Positions 27,522 to 36,590 of a stretch of 64,000 nt of DNA are shown here, piece by piece. The stretch is from Methylotenera sp. (GTDB taxonomy: Bacteria > Pseudomonadota > Gammaproteobacteria > Burkholderiales > Methylophilaceae): NCBI GenBank assembly GCA_030652995.1, contig JAUSAG010000035.1:62001-126000 (forward strand), written 5' to 3'. The notes under the pieces are model-generated. The model saw only the letters and a list, made by a program, of their open reading frames with translations. It did not search any database and was not told where the DNA came from. Position numbers and translations under genes: made by a program. The stretch's first letter is position 1. Each line of letters opens with the position of its first letter.

Positions 27522-27749
27522 CTATTCTTGCTCTTGCTGTGCTGGGATTACAGGTGCCTTAGCAGATGGGTTTGCAGTCTCAATTTTCTTATTGAGTAAC
27601 AACACCTGAGTCTGCGTCATATACATCAAATCGTCGCTTCGTTTAATACCCACAAACGCTACCACCAAAGCCAGCAACGCAATTACAAACGTTGCAGCAA
27701 TCCACAGACCAAATCTCTCTGGTTCAATAATATGTTTCATATCAGCCAT
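27522..27749 (-). CDS. Small single-span membrane protein in tad locus
   Basis: 75 aa. One membrane segment (about 13-35, LWIAATFVIALLALVVAFVG), followed by a short Arg/Lys-rich turn and a Pro/Ala/Gln-rich tail. It lies between tadD and the tadE genes. I do not recognise a family. It could be a small inner-membrane subunit of the Tad machine; nothing beyond position supports that. Confidence 0.65.
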   Translation of the reverse strand: MADMKHIIEPERFGLWIAATFVIALLALVVAFVGIKRSDDLMYMTQTQVLLLNKKIETANPSAKAPVIPAQQEQE

Positions 27750-27830
27750 TTCATACTCCCTTTAATTAAAAAAATTAAACTACTATTTACTACCCTACCA
27801 AAAAATAATTACCATGCTAATACTGCCCAC

Positions 27831-29066
27831 CTAAGATTTTGATGCACTGAGCATGGGTGTAAGTGCAAGCTGAAGTTTCTGCCATTTGCCATCAAAATGG
27901 GCTAGGTGAGGCGCCATATCCTTACCTAACACCAATCGCACGCTGACATCTGCACGCAGACTATGACTTCTAACTAGCTCAGGCGCTTCTGGCAAGCTAG
28001 ATTGCAAAAGCTGTGCCTCTGCCTGATGCCCTTCACGATACTGAATTTGTGTTACTCGAACCTGAAACGGCTTTTGGTTGGTTAACCGTGCAGCAGGATA
28101 ACCTTGGTGACGCAAAAACTGCCCCACCTTACCTGCCATGCCAGCCAATCCATTGCCGTTAGCAACCTCAACCCGCAGCTTTGCTGTGCTGGGAATGTCG
28201 GCCACAATAGCAACCTGAACCGGTTCGACGTTGTACTGTTTTGCATGCAGCTCATAAACATTGGGCGCCACCTGTACCAACTTTACGCGGCTATCCACCA
28301 CAGGAATCGTGATAGTGGTAGATGCCGGTCTAATACCCCCCCTGTCGTTTGGTAGCGCCAACATCTGTATTTCGGGCTTCTGAACTTCTGACATCTGCAT
28401 TACAAGTTTAGAAACAGGCATCACATTTTTTTCGGCATTAACAGATGCAACCTCAACTGGCAACGGCAATGCGTTCTGCAAAGGGGCCGCTACCGTATCT
28501 CTGGTTATACTTTGGGATTCAACCGCAGTTACGACCGAAACATTCACAGCTTGAGTAAACGCCTGTGCTGATTCACTTTTACCACCAGTTTTTGCATAAG
28601 CTAGCCCCAAATTATTGAGTGCACGCTGGTTCGTCGGGTCAAGCGCAGCGGCCTGCTTCAGTGCCGCCACAGATTCAACATACCGCCCTTGCAAATAATA
28701 GGCATAACCCATGTTGCTGTATAGGTGTGCGGCCTTGGGTGCTTGCTGGATAGCTATTTGAAAAGCCTCAATCGCCTCACGGTATTTGCCCTGCCTTGAA
28801 TATATAACGCCTAAACCGTTACGCGCTTCTACAAAACTACTGTCAACTGCAAGCGCGTTTTCATAAGCTTTGATTGCCTGGTCAAAGCGATTCTGACCTT
28901 GATAGTAACGGCCTATCTGGTACATAGCCTTTGGATTGTCGCTACTGTTTTTGGCAATCATTGGTGTAATGGTTAAAGGCGCAACAACAGCTTGCTGATT
29001 AGATGCACAAGCGCTCAGCAAGGCAATGCAACACACTGCTGGCAATATCTTCTGTTTGCTTTTCAT
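27831..29066 (-). CDS. tadD: TadD-like TPR lipoprotein with C-terminal LytR-C-like domain
   Basis: About 411 aa. A lipoprotein signal is present (IALLSACASN, Cys about 20). TPR repeats occupy about 48-175 (for example YQIGRYYQGQNRFDQAIKAYENALAVD), then a linker rich in Val/Ala, and the last third (about 295-390) looks like a LytR C-terminal domain with LRVEVANGNGLAGMAGKV. The start is uncertain between ATG 29072 and 29066; GGAG is better spaced for 29066. TadD helps outer-membrane secretin assembly in the Flp machine; the LytR-C-like end is less usual and may bind peptidoglycan or secretin. Confidence 0.88.
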   Translation of the reverse strand: MKSKQKILPAVCCIALLSACASNQQAVVAPLTITPMIAKNSSDNPKAMYQIGRYYQGQNRFDQAIKAYENALAVDSSFVEARNGLGVIYSRQGKYREAIEAFQIAIQQAPKAAHLYSNMGYAYYLQGRYVESVAALKQAAALDPTNQRALNNLGLAYAKTGGKSESAQAFTQAVNVSVVTAVESQSITRDTVAAPLQNALPLPVEVASVNAEKNVMPVSKLVMQMSEVQKPEIQMLALPNDRGGIRPASTTITIPVVDSRVKLVQVAPNVYELHAKQYNVEPVQVAIVADIPSTAKLRVEVANGNGLAGMAGKVGQFLRHQGYPAARLTNQKPFQVRVTQIQYREGHQAEAQLLQSSLPEAPELVRSHSLRADVSVRLVLGKDMAPHLAHFDGKWQKLQLALTPMLSASKS

Positions 29067-29116
29067 TTTCATATCTCCAATCCAATCATACTTATGGCTT
29101 TATCACTAAATATCGA

Positions 29117-30073
29117 TTACTGACCCGACAATGTCGGCAACAGAACACGATGTATGCTGATAAACGCAGGCCCCAACAATACCAACAGCATTGATGGAAA
29201 AATAAAGAAAATCAGCGGAAACAACAGTTTTACCGCAATTTTTGCGGCAGCTTCTTCAGCGCGCAAACGGCGTTTAGTGCGTAAGCTATCAGCGTGTACA
29301 CGCAATGAATCTGCAACACTGGTACCAAAACGGTCAGACTGCACCAGCATAGCCACCAGCGTATCAATGTCTTCAACGCCTGTTCTTAATGCTAGGTTAC
29401 GCAACGCTCTTTCGCGTGAGCTACCGGCGCGCAGCTCAAGGTTGATTAAATGCAATTCATCTCCCAGTATCGGGCTTCTCATGTGCATTTCTTCACCCAC
29501 TCTGGCAAGTGCGGCATCCAAGCCTAAACCAGCTTCTACGCAGACAATGATCAGATCCATCGCATCTGGAAAACTTTCAAAAATTTCACGTTTTCGGTAC
29601 GCGATGCGCCGCGCCAAAAAGGCATTGGGCAAAAAATATCCAATCGCGGCCAAGCTCACCATCAATAATAAAAAGGTATTGGGCTTAAAGGACGTTCCAG
29701 AAATGGCGGTATAAAGCACAAATAGGCCAGGTAACGCAAAAGTGAGTAGTGTTTTTGCCACAAAAAACAATGTTGGCGCTATGCTACTGCGATAACCCGC
29801 GTTCATAAAACGGATACGTAACTGCGATTGCTCCCAGCCTTCACTAGGCAGCGAAAGTTTAGCAATTGGGCCACTCAACTCGACAATGCGACGCACCCAA
29901 GCAGGCTCTTTCAACGCAGCATGGGATTCTCCCATCACATGTGCATCTTCACTTAACGATTGCAATCGTGCATGTAACGGGCTTGTATTAAGTTGCATCA
30001 ATATCACTAACGCAACCACAAATGCGGTAACAAAAATAAGAACTAGGTAAATTATTTGTATTGTGTCCATCAT
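29117..30073 (-). CDS. tadC: Flp pilus inner-membrane platform protein TadC
   Basis: 318 aa. T2SS-F (GspF-like) domain with an N-terminal membrane segment (about 5-25), two central ones (about 105-150) and a C-terminal one (about 285-310). The region DLIIVCVEAGLGLDAALARVGEEM is typical. It partners with TadB to form the membrane platform that TadA drives. The gene starts 22 bp after tadB ends, in operon order tadA-tadB-tadC-tadD. Confidence 0.93.
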   Translation of the reverse strand: MMDTIQIIYLVLIFVTAFVVALVILMQLNTSPLHARLQSLSEDAHVMGESHAALKEPAWVRRIVELSGPIAKLSLPSEGWEQSQLRIRFMNAGYRSSIAPTLFFVAKTLLTFALPGLFVLYTAISGTSFKPNTFLLLMVSLAAIGYFLPNAFLARRIAYRKREIFESFPDAMDLIIVCVEAGLGLDAALARVGEEMHMRSPILGDELHLINLELRAGSSRERALRNLALRTGVEDIDTLVAMLVQSDRFGTSVADSLRVHADSLRTKRRLRAEEAAAKIAVKLLFPLIFFIFPSMLLVLLGPAFISIHRVLLPTLSGQ

Positions 30074-30095
30074 GTTCTCGCTTATTTAATCTGCA

Positions 30096-31067
30096 TCAAA
30101 CCCGTATTTTAGTAATACGCCACATCGCAAAAATACCCAACACCATCAGGCACAGTGCCGCAACAACCATTTTCTGCCCTATTGGATCAGTCCAAAGTAC
30201 ACTCAAAAATTGAGGGTTCATCAGCTGAAGCACAAACCCTAGCGCAAAGGGTAGAAGCGTTAAGATCCAAGCGGATAAACGTCCCTCAGCGGATAAAACG
30301 CGTACTGTTCCCATTAATTTCAGGCGTGCCCGAATCAGTTGGCTAATGTTGCCAAGCAACTCTGCCAAGTTACCTCCTGTTTCACGCTGAATCAGCACTG
30401 CAATCACAAAGTAGCTGAGATCAGTACTCGGTACACGCGTGGTGAGGTTAATCATTGCCTCCTGTGTAGATATGCCATAGTTGATTTCATCAAAAACAAT
30501 ACGAAACTCAGAAGCGATAGGCTCAGGCATTTCACCGCCCACCATCTGTAATGCGCTCGGAAAAGCATGACCCGCCGTCATGGCACGCCCCATCAGATCA
30601 AGCGCATCAGGCAATTGCTGCTCAATGGCAATCATTCGATTATGTTTAGCGCCTTGCATGTATAACAAAGGTAAAACACCAGCCGCTGAGCCAATGGCTA
30701 CCACCGCAAACACAGGCAGACGTAACAGCAATGCAATCGCTACTCCAGTAGCCACTGCAAATAGCATTAAGCCTATAAACTTTGCAACACTCAAATTCAA
30801 GCCTGACTGCATAATGAGCCTGTCGAGCTGATGGATACGCGGTATTTGCAATAGCAATTGCTCAATACCCGGGGTTTGAGATAGCAAGCGCTGCTTGACC
30901 AAGGATGAACTTTTTTGGTGTGCCCCTGCAGACATAGCCTGCAAACGCTTTTCAATGCGTTTTACCTCAGGGCCTTTATAAGCATTCCAGGCTAAATAAA
31001 CCCCCTCCAAAAAAAGAACTACTGCCAGAAACCCTAGCACTACAAAGACATAGTAGAGATAATCCAC
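30096..31067 (-). CDS. tadB: Flp pilus inner-membrane platform protein TadB
   Basis: 323 aa. GspF-like domain with membrane segments near 3-22, 100-135 and at the end (about 265-320). The diagnostic stretch QLPDALDLMGRAMTAGHAFPSALQ is present. It starts 9 bp after the tadA stop, so coupling is likely. The role is the platform for pilin insertion with TadC. Confidence 0.93.
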   Translation of the reverse strand: MDYLYYVFVVLGFLAVVLFLEGVYLAWNAYKGPEVKRIEKRLQAMSAGAHQKSSSLVKQRLLSQTPGIEQLLLQIPRIHQLDRLIMQSGLNLSVAKFIGLMLFAVATGVAIALLLRLPVFAVVAIGSAAGVLPLLYMQGAKHNRMIAIEQQLPDALDLMGRAMTAGHAFPSALQMVGGEMPEPIASEFRIVFDEINYGISTQEAMINLTTRVPSTDLSYFVIAVLIQRETGGNLAELLGNISQLIRARLKLMGTVRVLSAEGRLSAWILTLLPFALGFVLQLMNPQFLSVLWTDPIGQKMVVAALCLMVLGIFAMWRITKIRV

Positions 31068-31076
31068 ATTAACCTC

Positions 31077-32435
31077 CTACTCATATAACTTGGTTGGATC
31101 GAACAGCTCGTCAGACACGGCAATACCGTGAACACGCAAACGTTCAATAAATCTGGGGCGAATACCCGTAGCTTTAAAGTGCCCAAGCACTGTACCGTCC
31201 TCAGCCACACCTGTTTGCTCGTAAACAAAAACATCCTGCATGGTAATAATGTCGCCTTCCATGCCAGTAATTTCCTTAATACTGGTTACCTTGCGCTTAC
31301 CGTCACTCAAGCGCGATATATGAACCACAGCTGTCAATGCAGAACTGATCTGCTCACGCATCGCCTTTGGTGGCAGGTTAAAACCTGCCATGCCTATCAT
31401 GTTTTCTAAACGAGTCAGTGCATCGCGCGGCGTATTGGCATGTACTGTCACCATAGATCCTTCATGGCCAGTATTCATCGCCTGCAACATATCAACCACT
31501 TCTGCACCACGCACCTCACCTACAATGATGCGGTCTGGACGCATACGCAGACTGTTCCTAACCAGCATGCGTGGCGTAACCTCGCCCTTGCCTTCAATAT
31601 TAGGAGGGCGAATTTCCAAACGCACGACATGCGGCTGTTGCAGTTGCAACTCAGCGGCATCCTCAATGGTGATTACGCGCTCGTTTGCAGGAATATTGCT
31701 AGAAAGTACATTGAGCAAGGTAGTCTTCCCTGTACCTGTACCGCCGGAAATCAGCAAGTTCACTTTGGCCTTCACCAGACCTTCAAGGATTTCAGCCATT
31801 TCTGGTGTTAGGCTTTTAAATTGCAGAAAGTCTTTCATCTGCAAAGGTGTCAAAGCAAAGCGGCGAATCGAAAGAATAGCGCCATCAACTGCCAGCGGTG
31901 GGATAATCGCGTTAACCCTTGACCCATCTGGTAAGCGAGCGTCTACCATTGGGCTTGATTCATCCACACGACGACCGACCCCGGAAACAATTTTGTCGAT
32001 AATCTTTAACAAATGCGCTTCATTTTCAAAACGAACATCGCTTAGCTCTAGCTTGCCTTTGCGCTCTACATATACTTGCCGATAGGTATTGACCAAAATA
32101 TCCGAGATCGTAGAATCTGCCATCAAGGTTTCCAAAGGTCCTAATCCAAGCACCTCATGCTGAATATCACGTACTAAATTCACGCGCTCGGAGTCGTTAA
32201 TTGCCATCGTTTCCTCTGAAAGCAGGCGTTCAACCAGCGTTTTCAGCTCTTCCCGTAGCAACTCCGGCGGCATGTTTTCCATCATGGCAAGATCAACACG
32301 ATCAAGTAGCTTACGATGTATCCGTGATCTAAGCTCCTGATAAACCTTATTACCCATAAATCCGATCTGCGGTGTAGTCGTCGGGGCCTGAGCCGTATCT
32401 TTTTTGATGTCTTCCAACCTATCACGTAGCGACAT
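31077..32435 (-). CDS. tadA: Flp pilus assembly ATPase TadA/CpaF
   Basis: 452 aa. Secretion ATPase of the GspE/VirB11 superfamily that powers Flp pilin polymerisation. Walker A is ISGGTGTGKTTLLNVLS (about 237-253), the Asp box ITIEDAAELQ, Walker B RIIVGEVRGAEVVDML, and the His box HANTPRDALTRLE. The N-terminal helical region (about 20-110) is standard for CpaF. It is embedded between tadZ (55 bp away) and tadB (9 bp). Confidence 0.96.
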   Translation of the reverse strand: MSLRDRLEDIKKDTAQAPTTTPQIGFMGNKVYQELRSRIHRKLLDRVDLAMMENMPPELLREELKTLVERLLSEETMAINDSERVNLVRDIQHEVLGLGPLETLMADSTISDILVNTYRQVYVERKGKLELSDVRFENEAHLLKIIDKIVSGVGRRVDESSPMVDARLPDGSRVNAIIPPLAVDGAILSIRRFALTPLQMKDFLQFKSLTPEMAEILEGLVKAKVNLLISGGTGTGKTTLLNVLSSNIPANERVITIEDAAELQLQQPHVVRLEIRPPNIEGKGEVTPRMLVRNSLRMRPDRIIVGEVRGAEVVDMLQAMNTGHEGSMVTVHANTPRDALTRLENMIGMAGFNLPPKAMREQISSALTAVVHISRLSDGKRKVTSIKEITGMEGDIITMQDVFVYEQTGVAEDGTVLGHFKATGIRPRFIERLRVHGIAVSDELFDPTKLYE

Positions 32436-32490
32436 AATTCACTTCCTTCCTCAATTCAGCATTTATTCTTAATTGCAATCTAGCGACCTA

Positions 32491-33657
32491 CTACGCGTGT
32501 TGAAACAAACTATCCAGCCAACTACTGCTTTTAGCCTTTGGATCTGTTGTCAAATTTTTCGCCACTTCCTGTAAAACCTTTGTCACTGAGTTGTGCTTGT
32601 ATATCTTCATAATCGGCACCCCCTGATTAACCGACGCAGAAACTGCCTCGTAACTATTCGGGATGGTTTTAAACATTTTCATACCAAGCGTCTCTTCAAT
32701 ATCATCCAGTTGAATGTCGCCACCCTTATCGTAACGGTTAAGAATCAAATGAATCTTATCTTTCGCGTAACCCAATGACTGCAAGGTATGAATCAGCCGC
32801 TTTGAGTCACGTATAAAAGGCAACGTTTCCTGCAGCACTACAAAAATCATATCGGCATGATCCAAAGCTTTTACACTGGTGGCGCTAAGCGTTCTGCCAA
32901 TATCCATAATCACGAAATCATATTGAGACTTAGCCAACCTTATCAATACTTCAATATGCTCAGGCTTAATCTCTACAGAGCGCTCTGCATCCTCAGGTGC
33001 GGCCAGCACCCCATAATTGGGTAGCACCTGCACCATAGAAGATGCTAAAAAAGAGGCATCAAGACGTGAAATATTGCTCGCCACATCAGACAAGGTGTTA
33101 GATGGAACGGAATCCGAAACAAACAATGCAGCGTCACCAAACTGCAAATTCAAATCAAGCAGTGCTACCTTTACATCTCGGGTCGCTGCCAAAATGTATC
33201 CTAGGTTACATGCCAGAAATGTGGCTCCGCTACCACCTTTACTTGCCATAAAAGCAATCACCTTACCCATTTTTTGCGAAGTGGAAACTGGCTTTAATTT
33301 ACTTTCAATCCTTCTAACAGCTTCTTGTAAAGCAACTGCTTCCAAAGGCAATACATCTTTTACGCCAGTACGTATTGCAGCAACTAAAAACTCTGACGAG
33401 GCGTTTTCACACAGGATAATCATTGCTGATCCTGGGTAATGCTGACCGAACTGCTCAAGTGTTAGAAGCTCCTCTGTTCCATGGCTTATCACATCCAAAA
33501 TAACAATATCTGGGTGCTCTTTATCAGCAACCAAAGCAAGCTGATCCAAGCCATCCTTAAACAGCAAAACTTGCCTCGAAAAATCACCACCCTGAAGAAT
33601 TTGGCGAATCTCCTCCATTCGAGCTTTGTTTGGCGATATGACTGCAATTTTCAACAT
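32491..33657 (-). CDS. tadZ: Pilus localisation protein TadZ/CpaE
   Basis: 388 aa. An N-terminal receiver-like domain (about 1-120, with PDIVILDVIS) is fused to a ParA/MinD-like ATPase (about 130-375) with FMASKGGSGATFLACNLG, a deviant Walker A, and DFVIMDIGR. This is the standard TadZ architecture; the family directs pilus machinery to the cell pole. The receiver retains its Asp but lacks the acidic pair, so phosphorylation is doubtful. Confidence 0.93.
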   Translation of the reverse strand: MLKIAVISPNKARMEEIRQILQGGDFSRQVLLFKDGLDQLALVADKEHPDIVILDVISHGTEELLTLEQFGQHYPGSAMIILCENASSEFLVAAIRTGVKDVLPLEAVALQEAVRRIESKLKPVSTSQKMGKVIAFMASKGGSGATFLACNLGYILAATRDVKVALLDLNLQFGDAALFVSDSVPSNTLSDVASNISRLDASFLASSMVQVLPNYGVLAAPEDAERSVEIKPEHIEVLIRLAKSQYDFVIMDIGRTLSATSVKALDHADMIFVVLQETLPFIRDSKRLIHTLQSLGYAKDKIHLILNRYDKGGDIQLDDIEETLGMKMFKTIPNSYEAVSASVNQGVPIMKIYKHNSVTKVLQEVAKNLTTDPKAKSSSWLDSLFQHA

Positions 33658-33710
33658 TATTGTTCTCTCATGTTATTCAATGTGCCTAAACACCTTCAGT
33701 CCGAGCGCAC

Positions 33711-34046
33711 TTAGCGCACGACACCACCAGCACCAGTACCAACACCACCACTACCTGTTCCCACCCCAATATTGAATACATTGGTGGTTACAGGCGGCTG
33801 AACGAAAGATTTATGATAACGGTCAACCGCTGCGTCAGCTACCTGCCCATCTACCCCCGCCACTGGGTCGGTGTTGAGTGAAGCATCCGGATTGATGGTC
33901 TGCTGTGCCTTGGCAGCGTTTACCGCTTCACCAAAGTGCTCGTCAATATATGGTGTGTTTGTAGCACAACCGGCTAAAACGACTGCACTGAACAAAGCTG
34001 TGAGCACTAATTTATAAGTAGATGGTTTGAATGTTAATGTGTTCAT
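33711..34046 (-). CDS. Small glycine-rich lipoprotein in the cpaD position
   Basis: 111 aa. A lipobox VVLAGCAT gives a mature Cys at about 27. The tail is glycine-rich (VGTGSGGVGTGAGGVV), and the middle is Asp/Ala-rich. The gene stands between the secretin and tadZ, where Caulobacter has cpaD, but it has no visible CpaD similarity and is much shorter. It may be a secretin pilotin-like or accessory lipoprotein; this is inferred from position only. Confidence 0.78.
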   Translation of the reverse strand: MNTLTFKPSTYKLVLTALFSAVVLAGCATNTPYIDEHFGEAVNAAKAQQTINPDASLNTDPVAGVDGQVADAAVDRYHKSFVQPPVTTNVFNIGVGTGSGGVGTGAGGVVR

Positions 34047-34056
34047 GATGCTCTCC

Positions 34057-35577
34057 TTATTTCACTTCAAAGCCATCGTTTTGGCCTTGCTGGGCTGATT
34101 GTGGCGCCGTAGCATCGCTCGGCAAGGCTGTAGGTGCGGCCGGCTTACCTTCCAATTTTCCATCCAGAAAAAACTCTTTTTTGCTTGGAGCATTAAAGCT
34201 GTCTGTAGGCAATATGTAATCAGGTGGTAATGGTTTAACCAAGCGTGGTGTCACTACAAACAGAAGCTCAGTCTTTTCATTCTGAAACGCACTACTGCGG
34301 AACAATGCACCAAGGATTGGGATATTGCCCAACACCGGAAAGCGTTTAATATTCTCTGTAACGTTATTCTTTAGTAACCCTGCAATAGCAAAGCTTTGCC
34401 CATCGCGGAGCTGTACGGTGGTAGAAACACGCCGAGTAACGAGAGAAGGGAAAGGTGAATTTGCAATCGTAGTGCCGACGACATCTTCTGATTTAGCCAG
34501 CTCCGTCACTTCAGGTGCCACCCTCAGGTTGATGAGGCCATCTTCCAGCACGGTTGGTGTAAATTTAAGACCTACACCAAAGTCCTTTTCCTCCAGCGTA
34601 ATGGCTCCCGCTGCGCTACCACCCTGTGGCACTGGAATGTAGAACTTACCACCAGCCAGAAAACTACCTTCCTGCCCACTGATCGCGATGATATTCGGCT
34701 CAGCCAATATTTTAACAACGGTATCTCTGTCCTCAGCATCTATATTGATCGCCGTATTGCCGTGAGTAATTCTCAATGCACCGCCGGCCCCACCACTAAA
34801 TGGACTTGTTGTCAGACTCAAGAATCCGGCAGCAATCGCATAAGCCACACCGCCATTCGTGCGTGATGCACCAAATGAGGCACCCAGTTTATCCAGAAGA
34901 TTTTTAGAAACTTCAGCCATTTTCACTTCCAACATCACCTGTTGCGGTGCTGCAACCTGTAGCATGTTGATGACTTTTTTGTCTTTATCTTTGCCTACGT
35001 AAGCCTCGGCCAGCGACATGGCTTTATCTACTTTGACTGCATCAGCCACGGTGCCACTTAACACTATCGAATCAGACGCTGTGCTCACCTTAATCCCTTT
35101 TTCACTTGGCAATACTTGTTGCAATTTAGCTTGTAGTGCAGCGGCGTCCACGCCCACAGTCACGCCTACAACGCTTACGTCCATTACGGTGGTTTGCCCA
35201 GATTTATCCCAAATAATCACGACCGTTGAACCTACCGTTTTGGCATGTATCACCACCTCCCTAGGGCTAGTCACCTCAACCTGCACTATTTTTTCATCAT
35301 CCACCTTTACCTTTTGCAGATTCACTCCTACGGGTAGCCTTACCAAATGAGATTGCCCTAATGAAAGCTCCATCCTTGGCACAAGTTCCGTTAAGGCAGG
35401 GTAAGAACGCATTGGCTTTTTAGATACAGCAGCTGCTACAGCCGGCTTCTGCGCCTTCTGTTTTGATTCTGCAGCATATAGCGGTGCCCCAGTAATCAGC
35501 GCTACCCCCAACATGGAAGCGAGCAACTTACTACCACAAATTGATAACTGGCTATTGGTAATCTTGTGCTTATTCAT
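34057..35577 (-). CDS. rcpA: Flp pilus outer-membrane secretin RcpA/CpaC
   Basis: About 506 aa from ATG 35577 (MNKHK); the track's 35631 start is an upstream extension, and GGGAG lies a few bases before ATGAAAATG. A signal peptide ends near APLYAAES. After an N-domain with HLVRLPVGVNLQKV and a BON-like stretch comes the secretin domain (about 255-455), ending in the signature PVLGNIPILGALFRS and TELLFVVTPRLVKP. It forms the outer-membrane channel for the pilus. A 10-bp gap separates it from the small lipoprotein gene. Confidence 0.95.
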   Translation of the reverse strand: MNKHKITNSQLSICGSKLLASMLGVALITGAPLYAAESKQKAQKPAVAAAVSKKPMRSYPALTELVPRMELSLGQSHLVRLPVGVNLQKVKVDDEKIVQVEVTSPREVVIHAKTVGSTVVIIWDKSGQTTVMDVSVVGVTVGVDAAALQAKLQQVLPSEKGIKVSTASDSIVLSGTVADAVKVDKAMSLAEAYVGKDKDKKVINMLQVAAPQQVMLEVKMAEVSKNLLDKLGASFGASRTNGGVAYAIAAGFLSLTTSPFSGGAGGALRITHGNTAINIDAEDRDTVVKILAEPNIIAISGQEGSFLAGGKFYIPVPQGGSAAGAITLEEKDFGVGLKFTPTVLEDGLINLRVAPEVTELAKSEDVVGTTIANSPFPSLVTRRVSTTVQLRDGQSFAIAGLLKNNVTENIKRFPVLGNIPILGALFRSSAFQNEKTELLFVVTPRLVKPLPPDYILPTDSFNAPSKKEFFLDGKLEGKPAAPTALPSDATAPQSAQQGQNDGFEVK

Positions 35578-35674
35578 TTTCATTTCTCCCTGGCAATATG
35601 CCATTTCGCTTTCAAATTCGATGTAAACCATGTGTTATCGACACCCTAAGTTAGGTACAACTACACGCGTCTCC

Positions 35675-36550
35675 CTAGGGCTTGAATTCTTCAATCGTTT
35701 TGTTAGTGCCGCGCACCACTTCAACCTGCTCATAAACTGGCTTTTCAACTGCCTTTTTAACAGCCGCCTTGCGGTATACAACGACTTTTTTCACTTCAGC
35801 TTTATCACCAGTTTGCTGAATCGCAATGGCTTCAGGCTGTTCCGTACGGTTAAGCAAATTCTTTTTAGTAGAGCCTATCGTCGTCACCAAGCTGGTATCA
35901 ACCTGATTACGAAGTACCAGTGATAACGTGCCTACGCTACGTGCAAGATCAAGTTTTTCAGCCTGCTCTGGCGTTACCTCTAGCGTTACCGCATTCACTA
36001 CCTTAGGCTTTGTGTCATCCCTAACCTGCTCTTGTGCAACCGCCAGCACCAGAATATGTTCCAGTACAATTTTTGAAATGCTCTTATTAACATTTTCTGC
36101 TTTAACACTCTCGTCCTCAGTGTTCACTACGATATCCACATAGTTACCAGGTAAGGCAAACCCTGCCACACCAACCACATCATTGACCCGCACGGTAATT
36201 GCTCGGTTACCTTGCGCGATCACCGCAGACAAGCCACCTGTTGCACCAATTGGTGCCAACTTAGATTCCAACACTGGCTCACCGCGTAACAAGCTTACTT
36301 TCACCACACGCGTGTCTAAAGTTTTGACATCATCTGTAGCGCCTGCAGGTACGCTACCTTTAGGCCAATCGGCTACCTTAAGCATTTGTGGCGTAAGGGG
36401 CGTACCCAAATCAATGTCACTGGCTGCCACAACAACCTTATCGGAGGCGACTTTCGTTTGCTTTGAAACCCAGTTTGAGGCCAATACAACGGCGCCAAGC
36501 CCAATCCCTACCGAAATCACTATCATCACAAAAGCTCTTGGATTTTTCAT
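35675..36550 (-). CDS. rcpC: Flp pilus assembly protein CpaB/RcpC
   Basis: 291 aa. An N-terminal membrane anchor (about 6-25) and an SAF-like domain (about 40-105, with DLGTPLTPQMLKVADWPKGS) followed by RcpC/CpaB motifs including GNYVDIVV and LEVTPEQAEKLDLARSVGTLSLVLRN. It is periplasmic and is thought to couple the secretin to the inner-membrane parts. It lies 40 bp after the AAA ATPase gene and 97 bp before the secretin start. Confidence 0.93.
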   Translation of the reverse strand: MKNPRAFVMIVISVGIGLGAVVLASNWVSKQTKVASDKVVVAASDIDLGTPLTPQMLKVADWPKGSVPAGATDDVKTLDTRVVKVSLLRGEPVLESKLAPIGATGGLSAVIAQGNRAITVRVNDVVGVAGFALPGNYVDIVVNTEDESVKAENVNKSISKIVLEHILVLAVAQEQVRDDTKPKVVNAVTLEVTPEQAEKLDLARSVGTLSLVLRNQVDTSLVTTIGSTKKNLLNRTEQPEAIAIQQTGDKAEVKKVVVYRKAAVKKAVEKPVYEQVEVVRGTNKTIEEFKP

Positions 36551-36590
36551 CTGTCATCCCCTTTATTTTCTATTCTCATCAATTTAAGCG

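Noticed and set aside
31390-32085. 231-aa plus-strand ORF opposite tadA
   Set aside because: Entirely antisense to a clear CpaF ATPase, Ser/Arg-rich composition, no ribosome site; a shadow frame. The same applies to the ORFs at 25232-25732, 29154-29714 and 3286-3732.
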